Below, one piece after another: positions 33,445-47,189 of a stretch of 64,000 nt of DNA; the stretch's first letter is position 1; each line of letters starts with the position of its first letter. Under the pieces are notes generated by a model that had not been told where the DNA came from, did no database searches, and worked only from the letters and a program-made list of their open reading frames with translations. The position numbers and the translations under genes were made by a program. The DNA is from Thecamonas trahens ATCC 50062 (taxonomy: Eukaryota; Apusozoa; Apusomonadida; Apusomonadidae): the NCBI RefSeq assembly GCF_000142905.1, contig NW_013657655.1:172981-236980 (forward strand). The letters are read 5' to 3'.

Positions 33445-34836
33445 ATGAACACCATTCACCTCTTCACCTTTGCTCTCACCCTGCTCCTCGCGACGGGCAG
33501 TTGCACCGCTCTCTACGGGACGTACATCTCGGCGTTGAGCGGCTCCTCATGCCGCACTGTTCTCTCCCTTGACCACCTCCACTTCTACGCCGTCAACACT
33601 GGCTCGTGCGCGGGTGTGTATCTCGGGACGTACACGACTGCCGGTGGGAGCGCGGAACTCCCTGCCGCCCTCATCGTCACCTACGCCTACGTCCCCTCCT
33701 CGGCCTCCAACCTGTTCACCGTTGGCGATGCTGTCACCTATCGCGTCACCCGCTCCGGCTCCTCAGGCTTTACTCTCGTCAACGCCGAGCGCTCCATCGA
33801 CACTGCCTTTGCCCCTGTCGACACCTCGTCCACCCCGCCCGGCTTCAGGGGCATCTGGCTCAAGCCAGCCGACAGCTCGTCGGCCCAGTACCTCCAGCTC
33901 CTCGACAACATGTTCATCTCGTATGTCATGGATCCCGAGCCGCGCGCCTTCCTCGGCTCGTACCACTTTGCTGGGGGATCGTCGTCCGAGATGACCGTCT
34001 CATACGGCCTCGCCGATCCGCCGTCCTCGCCCATCACGGCGGGCGCGTCGATCACGTTTACCGTCTCCACCCCAACCTCGGGCTCGGGCCTCAACTTTGC
34101 TAGCTCTGACCTCCAGACCTCCACCACCTTCTCCAGCCGCGTCGAGGACTCGTCCAACCTTGCCGGCGTCTGGCTTGATCCAAGCGTCGAGCACGGTTGC
34201 CAGCGCGCTGTTGTCTTTGCCGCAGGCATCTACCGCTCCTTCCGTGCAAACTGCCCCGATCCGACCAACACTTTTATGAACCTCGGCGTGTACTCGGCCA
34301 ACACCGCCGACGGCTCCTTCGACGTCACCTACACCTACACCTCGGACGGCCGCATCACTCCGTCGTCTACAAAGGGCATTACCATGAACTACACCGTCAA
34401 CGCTGCCAACACCGAGCTCCGCCTCACCAACGCCGCCAACAACCTTGACCTGACCTACTACCGTGTTTCGAGTGCAAAGACCTCGATCATTGCCTCCATC
34501 ATCCTCGACGGCGACCTGGCCTCCTTCAACCGCGCTGACTTTATCAACGCCCTCGCTACCGCTCTCGGCACAAAGCCTGGCCTCCTCGCCGTTGTCGCTG
34601 TCAAGTCTGGCTCCATCGTTGTCGACGTCTCCATCGGTGATGACCCCGTGGGCGGCAAGTCGTCTGCCGACCTCTTTGCCACTCTCAAGGCCACGTCGAC
34701 CATTGGCTCGTACTCGGTGGCCTCGGTCTCCAACGAGACGCCCGCTTCGACCTCGGGTGCTGCTGCGTTCCGCCCCACCGCCATCTCGGCGACCCTCGCT
34801 GTTCTCACTTCCCTCGCCCTCATCTTTGCGTCCTAG
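33445..34836 (+). CDS. Secreted, probably GPI-anchored protein with three beta-rich repeats
   Basis: A 463-residue protein. ATG 33445 starts a clear signal peptide (HLFTFALTLLLATGSCTA). Three units of about 100 residues follow, each opening with a G(T/I/V)(Y/W) motif: GTYISALSGSSC, GIWLKPADSSSA and GVWLDPSVEHGC. Each contains a G(T/S/V)Y strand (GTYTTAGG, GSYHFAGG, GVYSANTAD) and later V-T-Y-type strands. A small alpha/beta domain comes next (FNRADFINALATALG, then SGSIVVDVSIGDDP), resembling a SEA or ferredoxin-like fold. The C-terminus is Ser/Thr-rich and ends in a hydrophobic tail (ISATLAVLTSLALIFAS), typical of GPI attachment. The family is not recognised; a cell-surface role is inferred from the signals. 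Confidence 0.75.
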   Translation: MNTIHLFTFALTLLLATGSCTALYGTYISALSGSSCRTVLSLDHLHFYAVNTGSCAGVYLGTYTTAGGSAELPAALIVTYAYVPSSASNLFTVGDAVTYRVTRSGSSGFTLVNAERSIDTAFAPVDTSSTPPGFRGIWLKPADSSSAQYLQLLDNMFISYVMDPEPRAFLGSYHFAGGSSSEMTVSYGLADPPSSPITAGASITFTVSTPTSGSGLNFASSDLQTSTTFSSRVEDSSNLAGVWLDPSVEHGCQRAVVFAAGIYRSFRANCPDPTNTFMNLGVYSANTADGSFDVTYTYTSDGRITPSSTKGITMNYTVNAANTELRLTNAANNLDLTYYRVSSAKTSIIASIILDGDLASFNRADFINALATALGTKPGLLAVVAVKSGSIVVDVSIGDDPVGGKSSADLFATLKATSTIGSYSVASVSNETPASTSGAAAFRPTAISATLAVLTSLALIFAS

Positions 34837-34905
34837 CTACGTCCAAGCTGCGTCCGAAGCATGTTGTTCACTTTGAGACGCGAAGCCATGCGTGCTACCG
34901 AGGTG

Positions 34906-37900
34906 TTACTGCTGCAGCTTCCGAACAAACACATCCAGTTCCAGTGCCGATTCGGACTCAATTCGCTGCTCCCCGAGCCCGTCGGCCGCGCGTCCGCTTC
35001 CGTGCAGGAGAAGAACAGCCGAGTTGGCGCTGTCGCGATCGATGCCAGCCACGGCGTGTCGCGCCACCACCCAGGTCGCACTGCGGACAGGAGTCGAGCC
35101 GCCGGCAAACGCCTCCGGATCCGCGGCCTCCAGCAACGCACTCGGCACATCAAGCGCCACAACGTGCCGGCTTGTGGCAGCAACGACACGGACAACGTCC
35201 GACTCGTTGTTCGCCTTCTCTTCCCCCCTCGACTGCACTACCGCTACGATCCGATCCGGCCGCCGGCCACACAGCCGCCCACCGTCCACGGACCACACCA
35301 GCGCCTGGACGAGCGCCTCGCGAGCAGAGTAACACGCCACCACACCATGTGCGCCCAGCACTCGCTGCAGCCGCACCCGCACCACTGGCCGCACAAACGC
35401 TGACGAAGACAGCAGCCGCGATGCCGCCACGCGACATCCCGCAGACGTCGCCGTCGCCATGTCCAGAATGCCCACCGCCGGCCGCACAACCGTGCCCAGT
35501 GCGCCGTGTCCGAGCCCACGAAGTGCTCCCCCTACGCCGCCCTCGCGGTAGCCAGTCAGCGGGCTGCGCACAAGCCCAGACGCGCCCTCAACCATCCCGC
35601 GCGCAAACAGCCCGGCGCCGAGCGCCATGCCATCCACAAACCCGCGCGGATGCACAGCCCGCAGTCGCTCCCGCGCCCGCACTCCCTCGGGCGCTGCTTC
35701 GCCCGGCGCCGCTACCACCGCCAGGCCCTTGGCCAGCGAGTTGGCAATCGAGTTGGCTGACGAGAACAGGCCCACCGACGAGTGCCTCAGGAATGAGAGT
35801 GCGCCACGGCTGAGCCCGCGCGCCACAGCCGCCGGCGAGACGGCGAGCCCGGAGAGCGGCTGCTGCACAAGGTCGGACAGCCCCTCCCGCAACGCCGTCA
35901 CAAGCCCGGCAGGATTGCCCAGAAACTCGACAGCGCCTACAATCGAGAGCAGCGACCGCAGCAGCTCGCCCTTGTATGCGTCGAGCACCTCGGACGAGAG
36001 TCGCGACGGATCGGAGAGCTTATGAGTGTATGCAACGCTGCTCAGCTCCAGATTCGCCGCCTCAATGTTGAGCAGCGTCATGTCCAGCGCAGAGTACACC
36101 ACGTCGGTCCAAGAGCTTCGTGTCACACCCTGTCCGCTCCGCGAACTGGCCTGCGCTCCGGCTTCCGCATCTGCAACTCGCAAGCCTTCGTTGCCCTGCT
36201 CAAATGTGACGTCGAGCGCGAGCGCGTGAACCACAAGCGACTTAAAGTACATCTGCGCCGACGCCAGCCGGGCTGCGTGGAACGCATCGACATCAAGCCG
36301 CGGCGCCTGGACCTCGCCAGCGTGAGCCCACACTCTTGCTGCAGCTTGCTCCGCAGCCGCTCGGCCCTGCGACTCTGGCCAGAACGACTCCCACATCCAT
36401 CCAAGCCCGGCTTGCAGCCACTGCTCATCGATCTGGAGCGCGAGCCGCGCCACACGCACCGCCCACACATCGTAGTACTTGACCGCCATCCCCGCCCGCG
36501 ACACGCTCACAATGTGCAGCGTCCGGAACGGTGCCTTACCGCCGCGCTCGCTGCTGGCCTCGCTCGAGCTCGCACTGCTCTTGGTCTCGCCATTGCGGCT
36601 CAACCCGACGTCGCCAACACCCCACACTCGTAGCCGGCGAGCCTCCTGAGCCCGCCACGCCGCGCCGGCGCCGGGCGAAGACGCATCCACCACAGGCGCG
36701 AGGACCACTGGGTACCGCGCGAGCAGGTCCGGATCATCTACCTGGACCCAATCCACAGCAAGCTCGGTATCGGTCACGTCACCGGCTGTCTTCACCGCGT
36801 AGCTCACCTCGCCGAGCGTCACACATCCGACTTCTAACCCGCGCCCGTTGACCAGCGAGACGACCACCGTCGAGAGGTGCACGTGCCCAACAGTCTCAGT
36901 CTCGGCTTCACCAACGTCAGAGACGCGCATGCTCTCGGACGCTGGATCAGCAGACACGTCGCGGAGCGAAAGCACATGCGTGAGCCCGTCGTCGTCGACC
37001 TGCACCACCGCAGCTACTGTCATCAGCGCCGCTCGCCCCTGTGCATCACGGGTCGTCAGCTCAACAAACTGCGGAATCGCAGATATCTCATCCATTGCAA
37101 ACGTGTGCGGCGTCTCGTCGCCCTCCACCATCACCGCCAGCACGTGCGGGCCTCGCGCATCGTCCCACGCGTATCGCGCCTCGGCATGCGGGAGCACGCT
37201 CACTACATTCGACACGTGCGCCTGCCGCACACGGAGCATTTCGCTCGTTCCGTTGCAGATGCGCACAGGCCACTGCGCTCGTGGCACAATGTCCACCACT
37301 GCATACCGAGTCCCGTCCTCCACAGCAATCTCGATCTGGAGGACCGCAACCCGCTTGCCGACCCGCGAGTCGAGTACACGCTTGATCTTGACCAGGTGCG
37401 GCGCCCGTGACTCCAGCGCATCCACCTCAACGCCAAGAGACCATGACCACCGCCCGCCGCCCTCGAGGCTAAAGCTCACCGCCTGCTGCGCCAACTCGCC
37501 GGCTGCACCTGCGGCCGCGGCATGGAGCGGAACCTGCGCCTGCGGCTCGATCCGCAACACCTGCCCGTCATCGCCGTACCGCACACAGAGCGGCACGCCT
37601 GACGCGTTGACCACCACCGTCCTTGGCACAAACGTCACTACACGCGTCAGCGAGCACGCGCTCGCCGCGCCGCCTTGCATATTGACCGAGATCCGCGAGA
37701 CCCCGTCGCCAAGCACAAGTGCCTCACCGCTGACAGACTGTCGCGACACGTCCAAAACTGCAGACCACGTCTCGGTCCCAACAGGCCGCACCACCACGCC
37801 CGGGTGATGCGCCACCGTCGACGGGGCAAACATTCGCACCCCGCTCTCCTTGGTGAGTGCTGCATCGACCTCGGCCACCCCACCGTTTGGGAGCAGCTCG

Positions 37901-40900
37901 CCGAGCTCGAGAGGAATTCCGCTTGCGTTAGCCATCCAGTACGGCGCATAGATGACCACATCATGCGTCACCGACCTCGCGTTGTTGGCTGCCTCGCCTG
38001 GCACACTCTCTTCACATCCGTACACGCTCCAGGCATGTACCAGCTCCAGCGTAGGCCCGCTCGGGAGCGGCAGCCGGCACGCTCCGGCCTTGACCAGCAC
38101 CCGCGACACGCCTTCTGTTCCAGGCACAAACGGCACGGCCTTGGCAAGACTCGACTCGCTCCCGTGCACGTAGCCGAGCCGCGGCTCGAGCTCGGACCAC
38201 GCCGTCCACTCGGCATCGCTATCGCGCCCGTCGTCGCACTGGTCGAGTGAGAGTCGGAATCTAAAGTCCCCGCCATCGACCTCCAATAGCGGCACAGACT
38301 CGCCCGGCGCAAGCACTCGCGTCACCACTGGCTCACCACCCGTCGCGCTGCGGAACGACACAGCCACAGACAGCGGCAGTCCGTTGTGCACGACCATGGA
38401 CGGCGCAAACGTCACCACATGGTGTGGGTAGGGATAGCCCATCGAGGCCAGCTGTGCCTGTGGCGCGATAATCCCCACCACTTGCGCCTGCGTCTTGCCG
38501 AGCTCTACAGCCTGCGTCACAGCGCTTGCATCCGCGTCCATCCACGACAGCGCCGTTTGGGACCACTCGGTCTTGGCCCCATCCGCCAGCAGGGCACGGA
38601 CCCGCAGCGTCGCCTGGTACGCGTACTGCACAGGCACGGCTGTCATGTCGCCTGGCATCAGAACCGGTAGCACAACGCCATCACCAAAGCCGACGTCAAG
38701 ATGAAGCTGCAGTCGAACCGGCGAGGCGTTGGTCACCAGAACGCTCGACCGCACAACGAGCTCCTTGGCGCCATCGTCACGGACACGGACCGAGCACACC
38801 AGCCGATGGTCGACATCGTGGAGCCGCGGAGAGAGCGTGTACGCGCGGACCCCGACCGAGTCGATGTCCACGCCCTCCACCCTGCTCCACCCGCCGGCCA
38901 CCTGCAGCGCCACGCATCGCCGCGCCCGATGCCGCGTCACCGGGAACCGGAACTGCAGCGACGCCCCATGCTCCAGGTCGAGCGCGTGGTCCGACGCCCG
39001 CACCCAGACCCGAACAGCGTGGCCCGACAGGTTGCGGACCGCATACGGTGCAAAGCCGGACGCAATGAGCGCGCTCGGCTCTGCGTCGGCGCTCTCGCTT
39101 CCAGCGCCGGACGCAAGTGCGGCAGCAGCTTGAATCGCCTCCATGCCGCTTGGCGAGATCGTGATCAAGAGCGGCGCACCTGCAAAAAGGCGCACAAACC
39201 GCGACGACGGTTGAGACCGCATGTGGCACTCGACCTCAAACGCCCACCGCTCCACAAGCGGCTCCCACTCGGCAACAAGCGAGTTGAAGTGCTCCGCCGA
39301 AATCACGCCCGAGCCATGCACGTTGAGTCCGCGAGTCCACGAGTCGGCAACCACTTCGACATCACTCGCTACAATCTCCACAATGTCGCGACACCGCGAT
39401 CCAGCATCGTCAACGAGCTTGAATGAAGCCGAGACCAGTGCCAACCTTGCCTCTTCAACTCGTCGGATACGGGCAGGAGTCGGCACCGGGGCTTCCACCT
39501 CAGTCGACACTGGCGAGCTGTCCTTGCTCGCCCCGCCCAAACTCGCGAGCTGGTTCACGAGCGTCATGCACGTCCGCAGCTCTCGTGCCGTCAGCCGCAC
39601 GTCCACTGCACGCGGAAAGGCCAGCTCGACCCGCACTGACCGGCCACGGTCGCGATATGCCGCGTTGATATCAAACGGCGAGACCATCGAGGTCTCTGAA
39701 GAGTGGGCCTTACCCATCCGTGTCACAAACGCCTCCAGCCCCGAACCCGCAACTTGCATGTTGCCCATGTGCCCGTGGCGGTTGTCCGTGATGCAAACCG
39801 CAGCAGCGCGCCACGTCGCAGCGCCAGCGCGAGCGCCACAGAGTGCTCTTCGGCAGGCGCCAAAACAATCGCAAGTTTTGGTCGCTTGATCGCGAGGGTG
39901 AGTTGCAACACGCTCGGCGAAGTGACCACCTCTGCCTCCTCTGGCTTGTATGCCTGGCCACTGGCACCGCCTATGCTCGGTGACGGCGGCGGGAGTCCCA
40001 TGCCCGACAGCGACCGCGAGTCGATCCGGCGAGTGGTAGCGCTTCCAGAAGTGTCGCGCACATAGCCATCGCGCGCCTGTCGACGCAGCCTCTGCGTCAT
40101 TGACCGCGGCTCGGCACCCGACGCTACGGCCCGGCTCGTACGCTCGACGACCTCACTCCGCTCTCTCGCATTCGCGGCATTGGTACCGCTGCCAGAAGTG
40201 GTGGTCCCCGGCGCCTCGCCGTCGGCGTCTGGCACGTAGGCGAAAAACATTGCAAAGGCAAGAATGGCGTCGGGCACAATCGTGATGCGTGCCCCGTCGA
40301 GCTCGACACCAATCGTCGTGCCGATGCCGGGCGTCGACGAGACCGCAAGCGTGAGTTCGGGCGGCGCATCCTCATCCTGCGCTCCGGGCGCAATGAGTGC
40401 GCGGTGCTTCGAATCGGCGTCAGCGCGGGTGTCGCGGACCTCGATTGACCGGACCGAAACCTTGGCCGACGCAGCGCCAGAGGTTCGGCTCTCGAAATGG
40501 GCGGCAGTCTGGTTGATGGCCAGTGCGAGAATCGAGAGCGCAGCGTCGTCACACCGGGCTGCTCCTAGCTCCGACTCGTCCCGGAAGACCTCGAGCGAGA
40601 CAAGGTTGAGGCTCAGTTCGCCCACCATCGCCAAAGCATCGGGCTTGCTCACATCAGCTGTAGCGCCCGTGTCGGACCGGTTCGACGCATCAGTCCGACC
40701 AGGTGGACCCGTAGCGGCAGGATGCCCATCGCCGCTCGGCCCCGTGTTCAGTCCCACCGATGACGCCGTTCCAGACGACGGCGAAGGCGGGGAGCTGCCA
40801 AAGTTCTCCGAGAGAACTGCCATGATTAGCGCGTACTCGGCGCGCGCAATGGTGACCTTGACGTCACCAAGCGTGGCACAAAGATGCGCCGGCGGCAGCT

Positions 40901-43900
40901 GCGCCGACGATGGGTCGTAGAGCGGCGATGTCAGCGCCACGCTCACATCCAGATTGGCAACTAGCTGACGGGTGAGCTTGCCAGCGGCGCCACCTTGGAT
41001 GTTGACCTTGGAAAACGCGACTGTCATGTACGAGGTGACCGCCGCAATGTCCGACGTCCTCTGCACTCCAGCAACGTCGCCGGCCTCACTGGCGTACTTA
41101 ACCTCGACCTTGCTGCCGACAGTGATTTCTCCAAGGTCAAGGAGAATGACTTCGTTCGACGCAGCTGATCGCGGGACAATAACTGTCGGCGAAGTGAGCT
41201 TGAGCGAGACAAGTGTGAGCGAGGGGAGGGCGTGCACGGCGGAAGGAGCCAAAGCAACGTCATCCTCGTCGACGACGTCCGATCGGCCGCCGCCCTCCAC
41301 CCTCTCGACTGCTGCCCAAGCTGTGGCGCTCGACGAGCTGGATGCGAGTGAGCCGTCGCAGCTTTCGACCGAGTTGACTGTCGAGAGCGAGGCCTCGGCA
41401 ACGTCAAGATCGGTTTCGTCGAGCCCGTCGGCTAGGAACTCGGGCATCGATGTGTCAGCGCCATGTGGCGAGGTGGCTGGTGTGAGGTGGCCAAACGACG
41501 TGTGCGGCGACGGCCCGGCAAGGCTGTCGACTTGTGGCGGTGTGAGCGCAGGCAGATACGCCGACGACAGCGCTGTGGACAGCGCTTGCACAAACGAGTT
41601 GATGACCACAATGTTGACTTTGCCACCGGTGACCGTAATCGTGGTTGCCGGCAGGCCATGGACCATGTGGGTCTGTAGGCCAAAGGTGACAGCGTCGTCG
41701 CCGCGGACGAAAACAATCTTGCGAAAGAGGCCTGCGGTCGTCGTTGTGTTGAAGAGAGCAAGCTCGCCGACCGAGCCGTCGACAACCAGCTCACCGGCAG
41801 AGAGCTCGGCGTACGCCCCGCGGGCGCTACCCAGGCGTGCCTCGGTGAGCGGTGCGTAGCCGTCACCGTCGACGCAAACGGTGAGGAGATCAAGCTTGGC
41901 CGAGACTGCCAGCTTGCGACGGACCCGAGTGTCGCGCCCGACGGCGCCGCCGTCGGACTCGGCACCTCCTGGTGTGTGGTCGTCGTCGTCCGAGTACATG
42001 GTCTCTGTGGACGAGACATTTGAGTCGTCGTCGGAAGCCGTCTGGTCAGAGCCAACGACGACAGAGCGACGCCGAGGCACCGCCGGCGGGCGACTCGGGC
42101 TGCTTCGGGACGGTGTAGCGGCAAAGGCAACGAGCGCAGCCACGACTGGCGGGTTGAGGCTTAGCGCGAGTTGCGAAAAGTAGAGCTCGACGTGGGTGAG
42201 CGTAGCGTCATAAAGGCTGTCAAAATCGGGGTCGTCAGCGGCCGCGGTTGTCACCTTGATGTTGACCAGGTCCGAGCCGGAGCCGAGCGAGCTCTGCGCT
42301 CGAGTCGGAGACTGCGCCACCAGCGATGACGCCACAAAGTAGTCTTGGCCGGTCTCGAGGGCGGCAGCCTTAACGTGATCAGCAATGGTGAGCGCGCGGA
42401 GCGAGAGGGTGAGCTTGGACGCTGTAGCGGTCGCCGATGCCGAGACCACAAAGGACGAGAGGGTGAGTGAGATAATGCGTTCCTTGCGCGAGGCGGCCGC
42501 TAGCGTGAGCGTCAGCTCCGGCATGGTGAAACGAGCGACGTAACCAATGGCAGGGGCACCCGCAGGAGCGGGGCCGGACCTGCCTGCAGCGCGGGCGGCG
42601 GTCGGTTCGGAGCCTGAGCCGCCGCCAAATGAGTTGACCGACGGCAGCGAGATGGAGACGTTGCGGTTGACACGCGAGTGGGCGACACGGGCGGCGATCG
42701 AGTTCTCGTCTGGAAAGAGCGTGGTCGACGGCCCCTCTGCGAGGTTGTCAGTGAGGACAGCAAGAACGAGGTCGTACTGCGGCTTAATGATGGTCAGCTG
42801 GATAGGGTCGGACGAGCCCTCAATGTCAAAGGCTGGCATCTGGGCAGCAGCCCTAGCACCGGCAGCGTCGAGCGGGAGCGGTCGTGAAGCCGCGAGCGCA
42901 ATGTCTATCGACTCGATGATGCGAAGCGGCTCGTCGAGTGCCACCGAGGTGAGGTGCATGTTCGAAATGGCCAGCCGCCAGGTGTCGAGCAGGAGCCGCG
43001 ACGACGAAGGCTTGAGCGAGTTGCTGACGGTAATTCGGCCCAGATCGGCAACAATGTGGGCTTTGCCGTGCGACGACCGCGGCATGACCAGTGTCGGCGA
43101 TTGGACGACAATGTCGAGCTTGAGCTTGGGCGGCGGCGTAAATCGCTTGTCGCGCTTGGCCCGCGCACGGGCGCGGGCCACGGGAAGCGCGAGACTTGCA
43201 GACGCCGCTGACGAGCGCGCGGATACCGAGCCGGACGCCCGTGAGCGCGACATCGACGATGATGAGCCGGCCGACGACGGGCCAGCGGCGGCTTCGAGCA
43301 GCGGCGCCAGATACCGCTCGTGGTAGGCTTCGGCGGAAGCCACAAACCGCTGGAGAAAGACAAAGCGGATGGGCCGGACCGCGAGGGTGACTTCGATGTC
43401 GGGCGCGAGGTCGGGTGAGTCTGGATCAGCCGTCGAAGCCACGTACGATGCCTCGATGAGCGCAGGCGCGCCCACAGTGGCGGCCGCGCCCTCGAGAATG
43501 CGGCGCCAACGCCGGCCAGGAATCGAGTTGTCGACAAGAGCGAGGTCGCCGAGCGAAGCGTGAATCGATGTGGTTGACGGCGTCACCTCGTACCGCATGG
43601 CGGATGAGAGGACAGCGACCGAGACAAAGGTAGCGTCGCGGGTGTTGAGGCGGAGCGTGAGTGCTTCCATGTGAGCAGCGACCCGAATGGTGGCAGGAGT
43701 GGCTGCAGCGCTCGCTCGCGACGGAGGCTCGTTTGCCGTGGCTGGTTCGTCAGCTAGCTCGACGGTCTCGCCAGCCTCGCTTGGCTCCCCTTGCTCATCG
43801 CCAGCAGCCGGCGCGGCGACAGAGCCGAGGTTGACAAAGTCGAGAAGTGCAGCAAGCGTGGCCGGATTGAGCGAGAGATGGAGCTGATTGAACGAGAGGT

Positions 43901-46900
43901 CGACCGAGGTGGCATACGAGCCGTGGACAGCGGCAAAGTGTGGAGCCTTGGGATCAACGAGCGTCACCTCGATGTGAATGAGATGGACTTCGTCGGACTC
44001 GTAGCGCTCTGAGACGTCAAACGAGACATTGGCAAGTGACGAGATGCCATGGACAGCCTTGGATGGGCGCGACGAGGCAAGGGTGCGGTGCGGAGACGAC
44101 GCGAGTGCGTCGTGGATCTCGAGCGCCGAGAGCGTGAGCGCAATGCTAGTGTCGTACGGTCGAGTGTCATACGCGACTGAGAGCGACGACAGGTCGACAA
44201 CAATGATGGGTCTGGGGCCCGACGGTGAGCCTGCGGCGAGCGTGAGGGCCAGGGACTGGATCTCGAAGCGGGCTACGAGCGAGGACCGATTCGCGAGGTC
44301 GGGCGACATGACCGATGATCGGCGCGAGCGCGACGGGGACGATGGTGGAGTGACTAGGGCAGTCTTGCGCGCTGCAGGCGTTGGCTCGGGCAACTCAACC
44401 GGGAGCTCTTCGTCGAGGTCGAGGAGTGGCGAAAGAAGTGGCTCTGCGGCAGGATCGTCCAGCGAGCTTGGAGGCGGTGGCGGCGCAATGGGCTCGGTGA
44501 GAGTGTCGAGCACGTTGTTGAGATTAAAGTAGTCGAGCGAGGTGAGGACGAGGGCGAGGCGCGGCAGCGAGGCGTCGACGACGGTCTGCGGCAACTGGGT
44601 CCTCGCCAGCATGCACGACTGGATGGTGACGTTGATATCGAACTTTTCGACAAGCTGGCCCGCGACGCCAGGCCCGGCCGGCGTTGCTCCTGCGTGGCTC
44701 GAGCCGGCGAGGTGAAGCGGGACGAGCATGACTTGCAAGGCGCGGAGGCGAAGTCGGTAGGTCTCGTATGACGGTGGGGCGGGCGAGTTCGCTGCCGACC
44801 GCGGCGAGGCTGGCGGGGTGACATGACCACGGCGCGGCGACGGTGGTGCCGGTGGCGGGGTGGGGATACCAATGGCCGAGCTCGACGATGACGACAGGTC
44901 CGACTTGAGATGCAGCCTGCCAAGGTCGATGACAAGGGCGGGAGCGTCGGGCCTGCGATTACAAGGGATGACGATGTGGGGGGCCTTGATGTTGAGATGG
45001 AGGTCGAGGCGGAGGTGTGTGGCGAGGGCGGCCGCGAGCGAGTCCTGGGCTGCAGTTCTTAGCTCGGCGATGGACTGGTCGTACGAGGCGCGAACCTTTT
45101 CGAGGACAACGAGCTGGTGCGGAAGGGCCGCAAAGGCAGCGACGCGGCGAAGCGCATCTGGAGAGTAGAGAAGCTCGAGGTCTTCGGTAAAGACGGCGAG
45201 CGACCAGTCGACATCGTTGGAGGCAATCGGGTTCTTCTCCAGAGTCAGCGACATGATCTGAAAGTCTGTGTCGCTCCGTGTCGAGCGCGCTGAGAGAGTT
45301 GAGAGCGAGCGAGCTGCCGAGCCCGAACCCGAGGCAGCAAACTTGCGGGGAGCGACGAGGCCTGAGAAGCGCGAGGTGGCAGCAGCAGGGTCTGTGACCA
45401 CGATCGAGTAGAGTGTAGCGTGGAGTAGGTACGAATCTGGCTGAGCTCGGGCGCGATAGTCGAGGAACAGGCCCTCAACGGCAACCGAGAGCATGTCTCG
45501 GCGGTCGTGAGAGAGGGCAAGCGAGAGCGAGGGCAGAGTGAGGGTGAGCTTGGTGGCCACGTAGTCGTGGGCGACGTCGGCAGCGGTGTGAGCGGCGGCG
45601 GCGGCCTCGTCGTAGTCAATGGCCCGAAACAGCTGGCTTCGCTCCTTGTCGGAGAAATGAACTTGTCTGTGTGCTGCGGGAGCGGCGGGGCGCCGGGCGC
45701 CGAGTTTGCGCGCGAGCTGGTGATAGGACGAGCGGCAGCAGCCGAACCGAGGCCAAACCACGACGAGATGGAGGTGACCCACGAGCCCTGTGCGGCCTGT
45801 GCTGCGGCAAGCTGTTCCGCCTCTGCGCGGAGCTCTGCCCTTGCGAGCGAGCGGAAGAAGCGCAGGTCGTTGAGCGAGAGGCGAGACTCGAGCTCGTCGA
45901 GCTCGTCGAGCTCTTCGGGGTCGAGCGGCAGGCCGGTGCCTGAGCTTGCATAGACGCGGGCCTTGTGGAGCGCGACGTATGCAATGCGGTCGTGACGGCG
46001 CTGGACGAGGTAGGCCAGCGTGAGGCGCGAGTTGCGATCGGCGACGTCCTTGACGACAGAACGGATGGCATAGTGCCACCAGGCACGCGGGTGGGTGGAG
46101 GGCCGGAGCCCGCGGCGCGGGCGGAACTTACGATACTTTGCGGTCCGTGTGTAGGTGGAGAAGGCGTCGGTGACCTCCATGAGGGCCACGTACTGGGCGC
46201 GCGTGAGATGGAGGCTGATGGGGTCTGTACGAAAGTCGAGGGTGAGCTTGGGCTGACCCTGGTAGCGCTCGATGCGCTTGACGCGGGCCTTGGCCACGGC
46301 GTTGGTGGGAACGAGGACCCAGTGGAGGAGAGAGGGCGAGAGCCCTGAAGCTGCGACGGCTGCAGTCGGTGTGGACGGGCGCGGGGCAGCGCGTGATGGG
46401 CTGTGGATGAGGTCGAGGAAGGCAGATGCGCGCGGGCCGGGTGGCATGTCGGCGAGGCTCAGCTCATCGTCGGGATTGAGGTAGAGGGCAAGCGAGGTGA
46501 GTGAGGCGAGCTTGTGGAAGAAGGTCGACGACTGGTCCGAAATGAAAGACGGCTCCCAAGTGCCGTTAGTCGACTCGATGGCGACCGACTTGAGCGTGAG
46601 ACCGGCGGAGAGGCGCGGAGCGCCTGGCCGCGAGACGGCATCCTCGTAGCGGATGTGGACGTTTTCGACGCGAATCTGAATGTTGTCGAGGACCTTGGTG
46701 ACGAGCGAGGACATGAAGCCAGCCGATGCTGGGTCTGCGGCGTCTGCGGCGTCTGCGGCGGCGGCTGCAGCGGCGGCGTCGAGCGCGTTGAGCGTCTCGC
46801 GCTTGGCGCGCAGTGACGCGGCAGCCTCTGCGTCCTCATCGTAGTCCATCTGAGCCTTGGGCCCGCAGAGGACGAAAACGTCCTTGAGGACCAGTGTCAC

Positions 46901-47134
46901 CGGTGAAGTCCAAAGCGTGGCGCCCCAGGGGATGTTGAGCTCGAGTCGACCGATCGAGCCGTGGAGGAGGACCAGCGGTAGGCCAAGGGCGTCGAGGGCC
47001 GAGGTCTTTAGCGTCAGGTCGTCGAGCGAGACCTGTCCAGCGTAGACATGAACCCGTAGGTGTTCCGGGTCGAGGTCCTCCACATACCGTCCGAGGGTCG
47101 AGGTGAGGACCCGGGAGACCAGGCTCTCGAACAG
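34906..47134 (-). CDS. VPS13: Bridge-like lipid transfer protein VPS13
   Basis: About 4,076 residues after bridging two single-base breaks (near 45660-45661 and 39807-39812). VPS13 proteins form a long hydrophobic groove that moves lipids between organelles at contact sites. The N-terminus is a chorein domain: FESLVSRVLTSTLGRYVEDL and YAGQVSLDDLTLKTSALDAL. The middle is a long series of beta-rich repeats. The region near 37600-38000 (VIYAPYWMANASGIPLELG, VTFVPRTVVVNASGVPL) fits the SHR-BD/VAB module, and the C-terminus has the Gly-rich helical segment GFVDGMALGAGLFARGMVEG followed by a PH-like end. At the position of the family's invariant initiator Met the sequence has CTG (47134-47132), preceded by a C-run, so either a start-codon error, a non-AUG start or a missing first exon is possible. 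A gap lies 56 bp upstream. Confidence 0.87.
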
Positions 47135-47189
47135 TGGGGGGGGGGAGAAGGAGAGGGAGGAGTGGTCGATCGGCTGGGGTGATGGGCCT

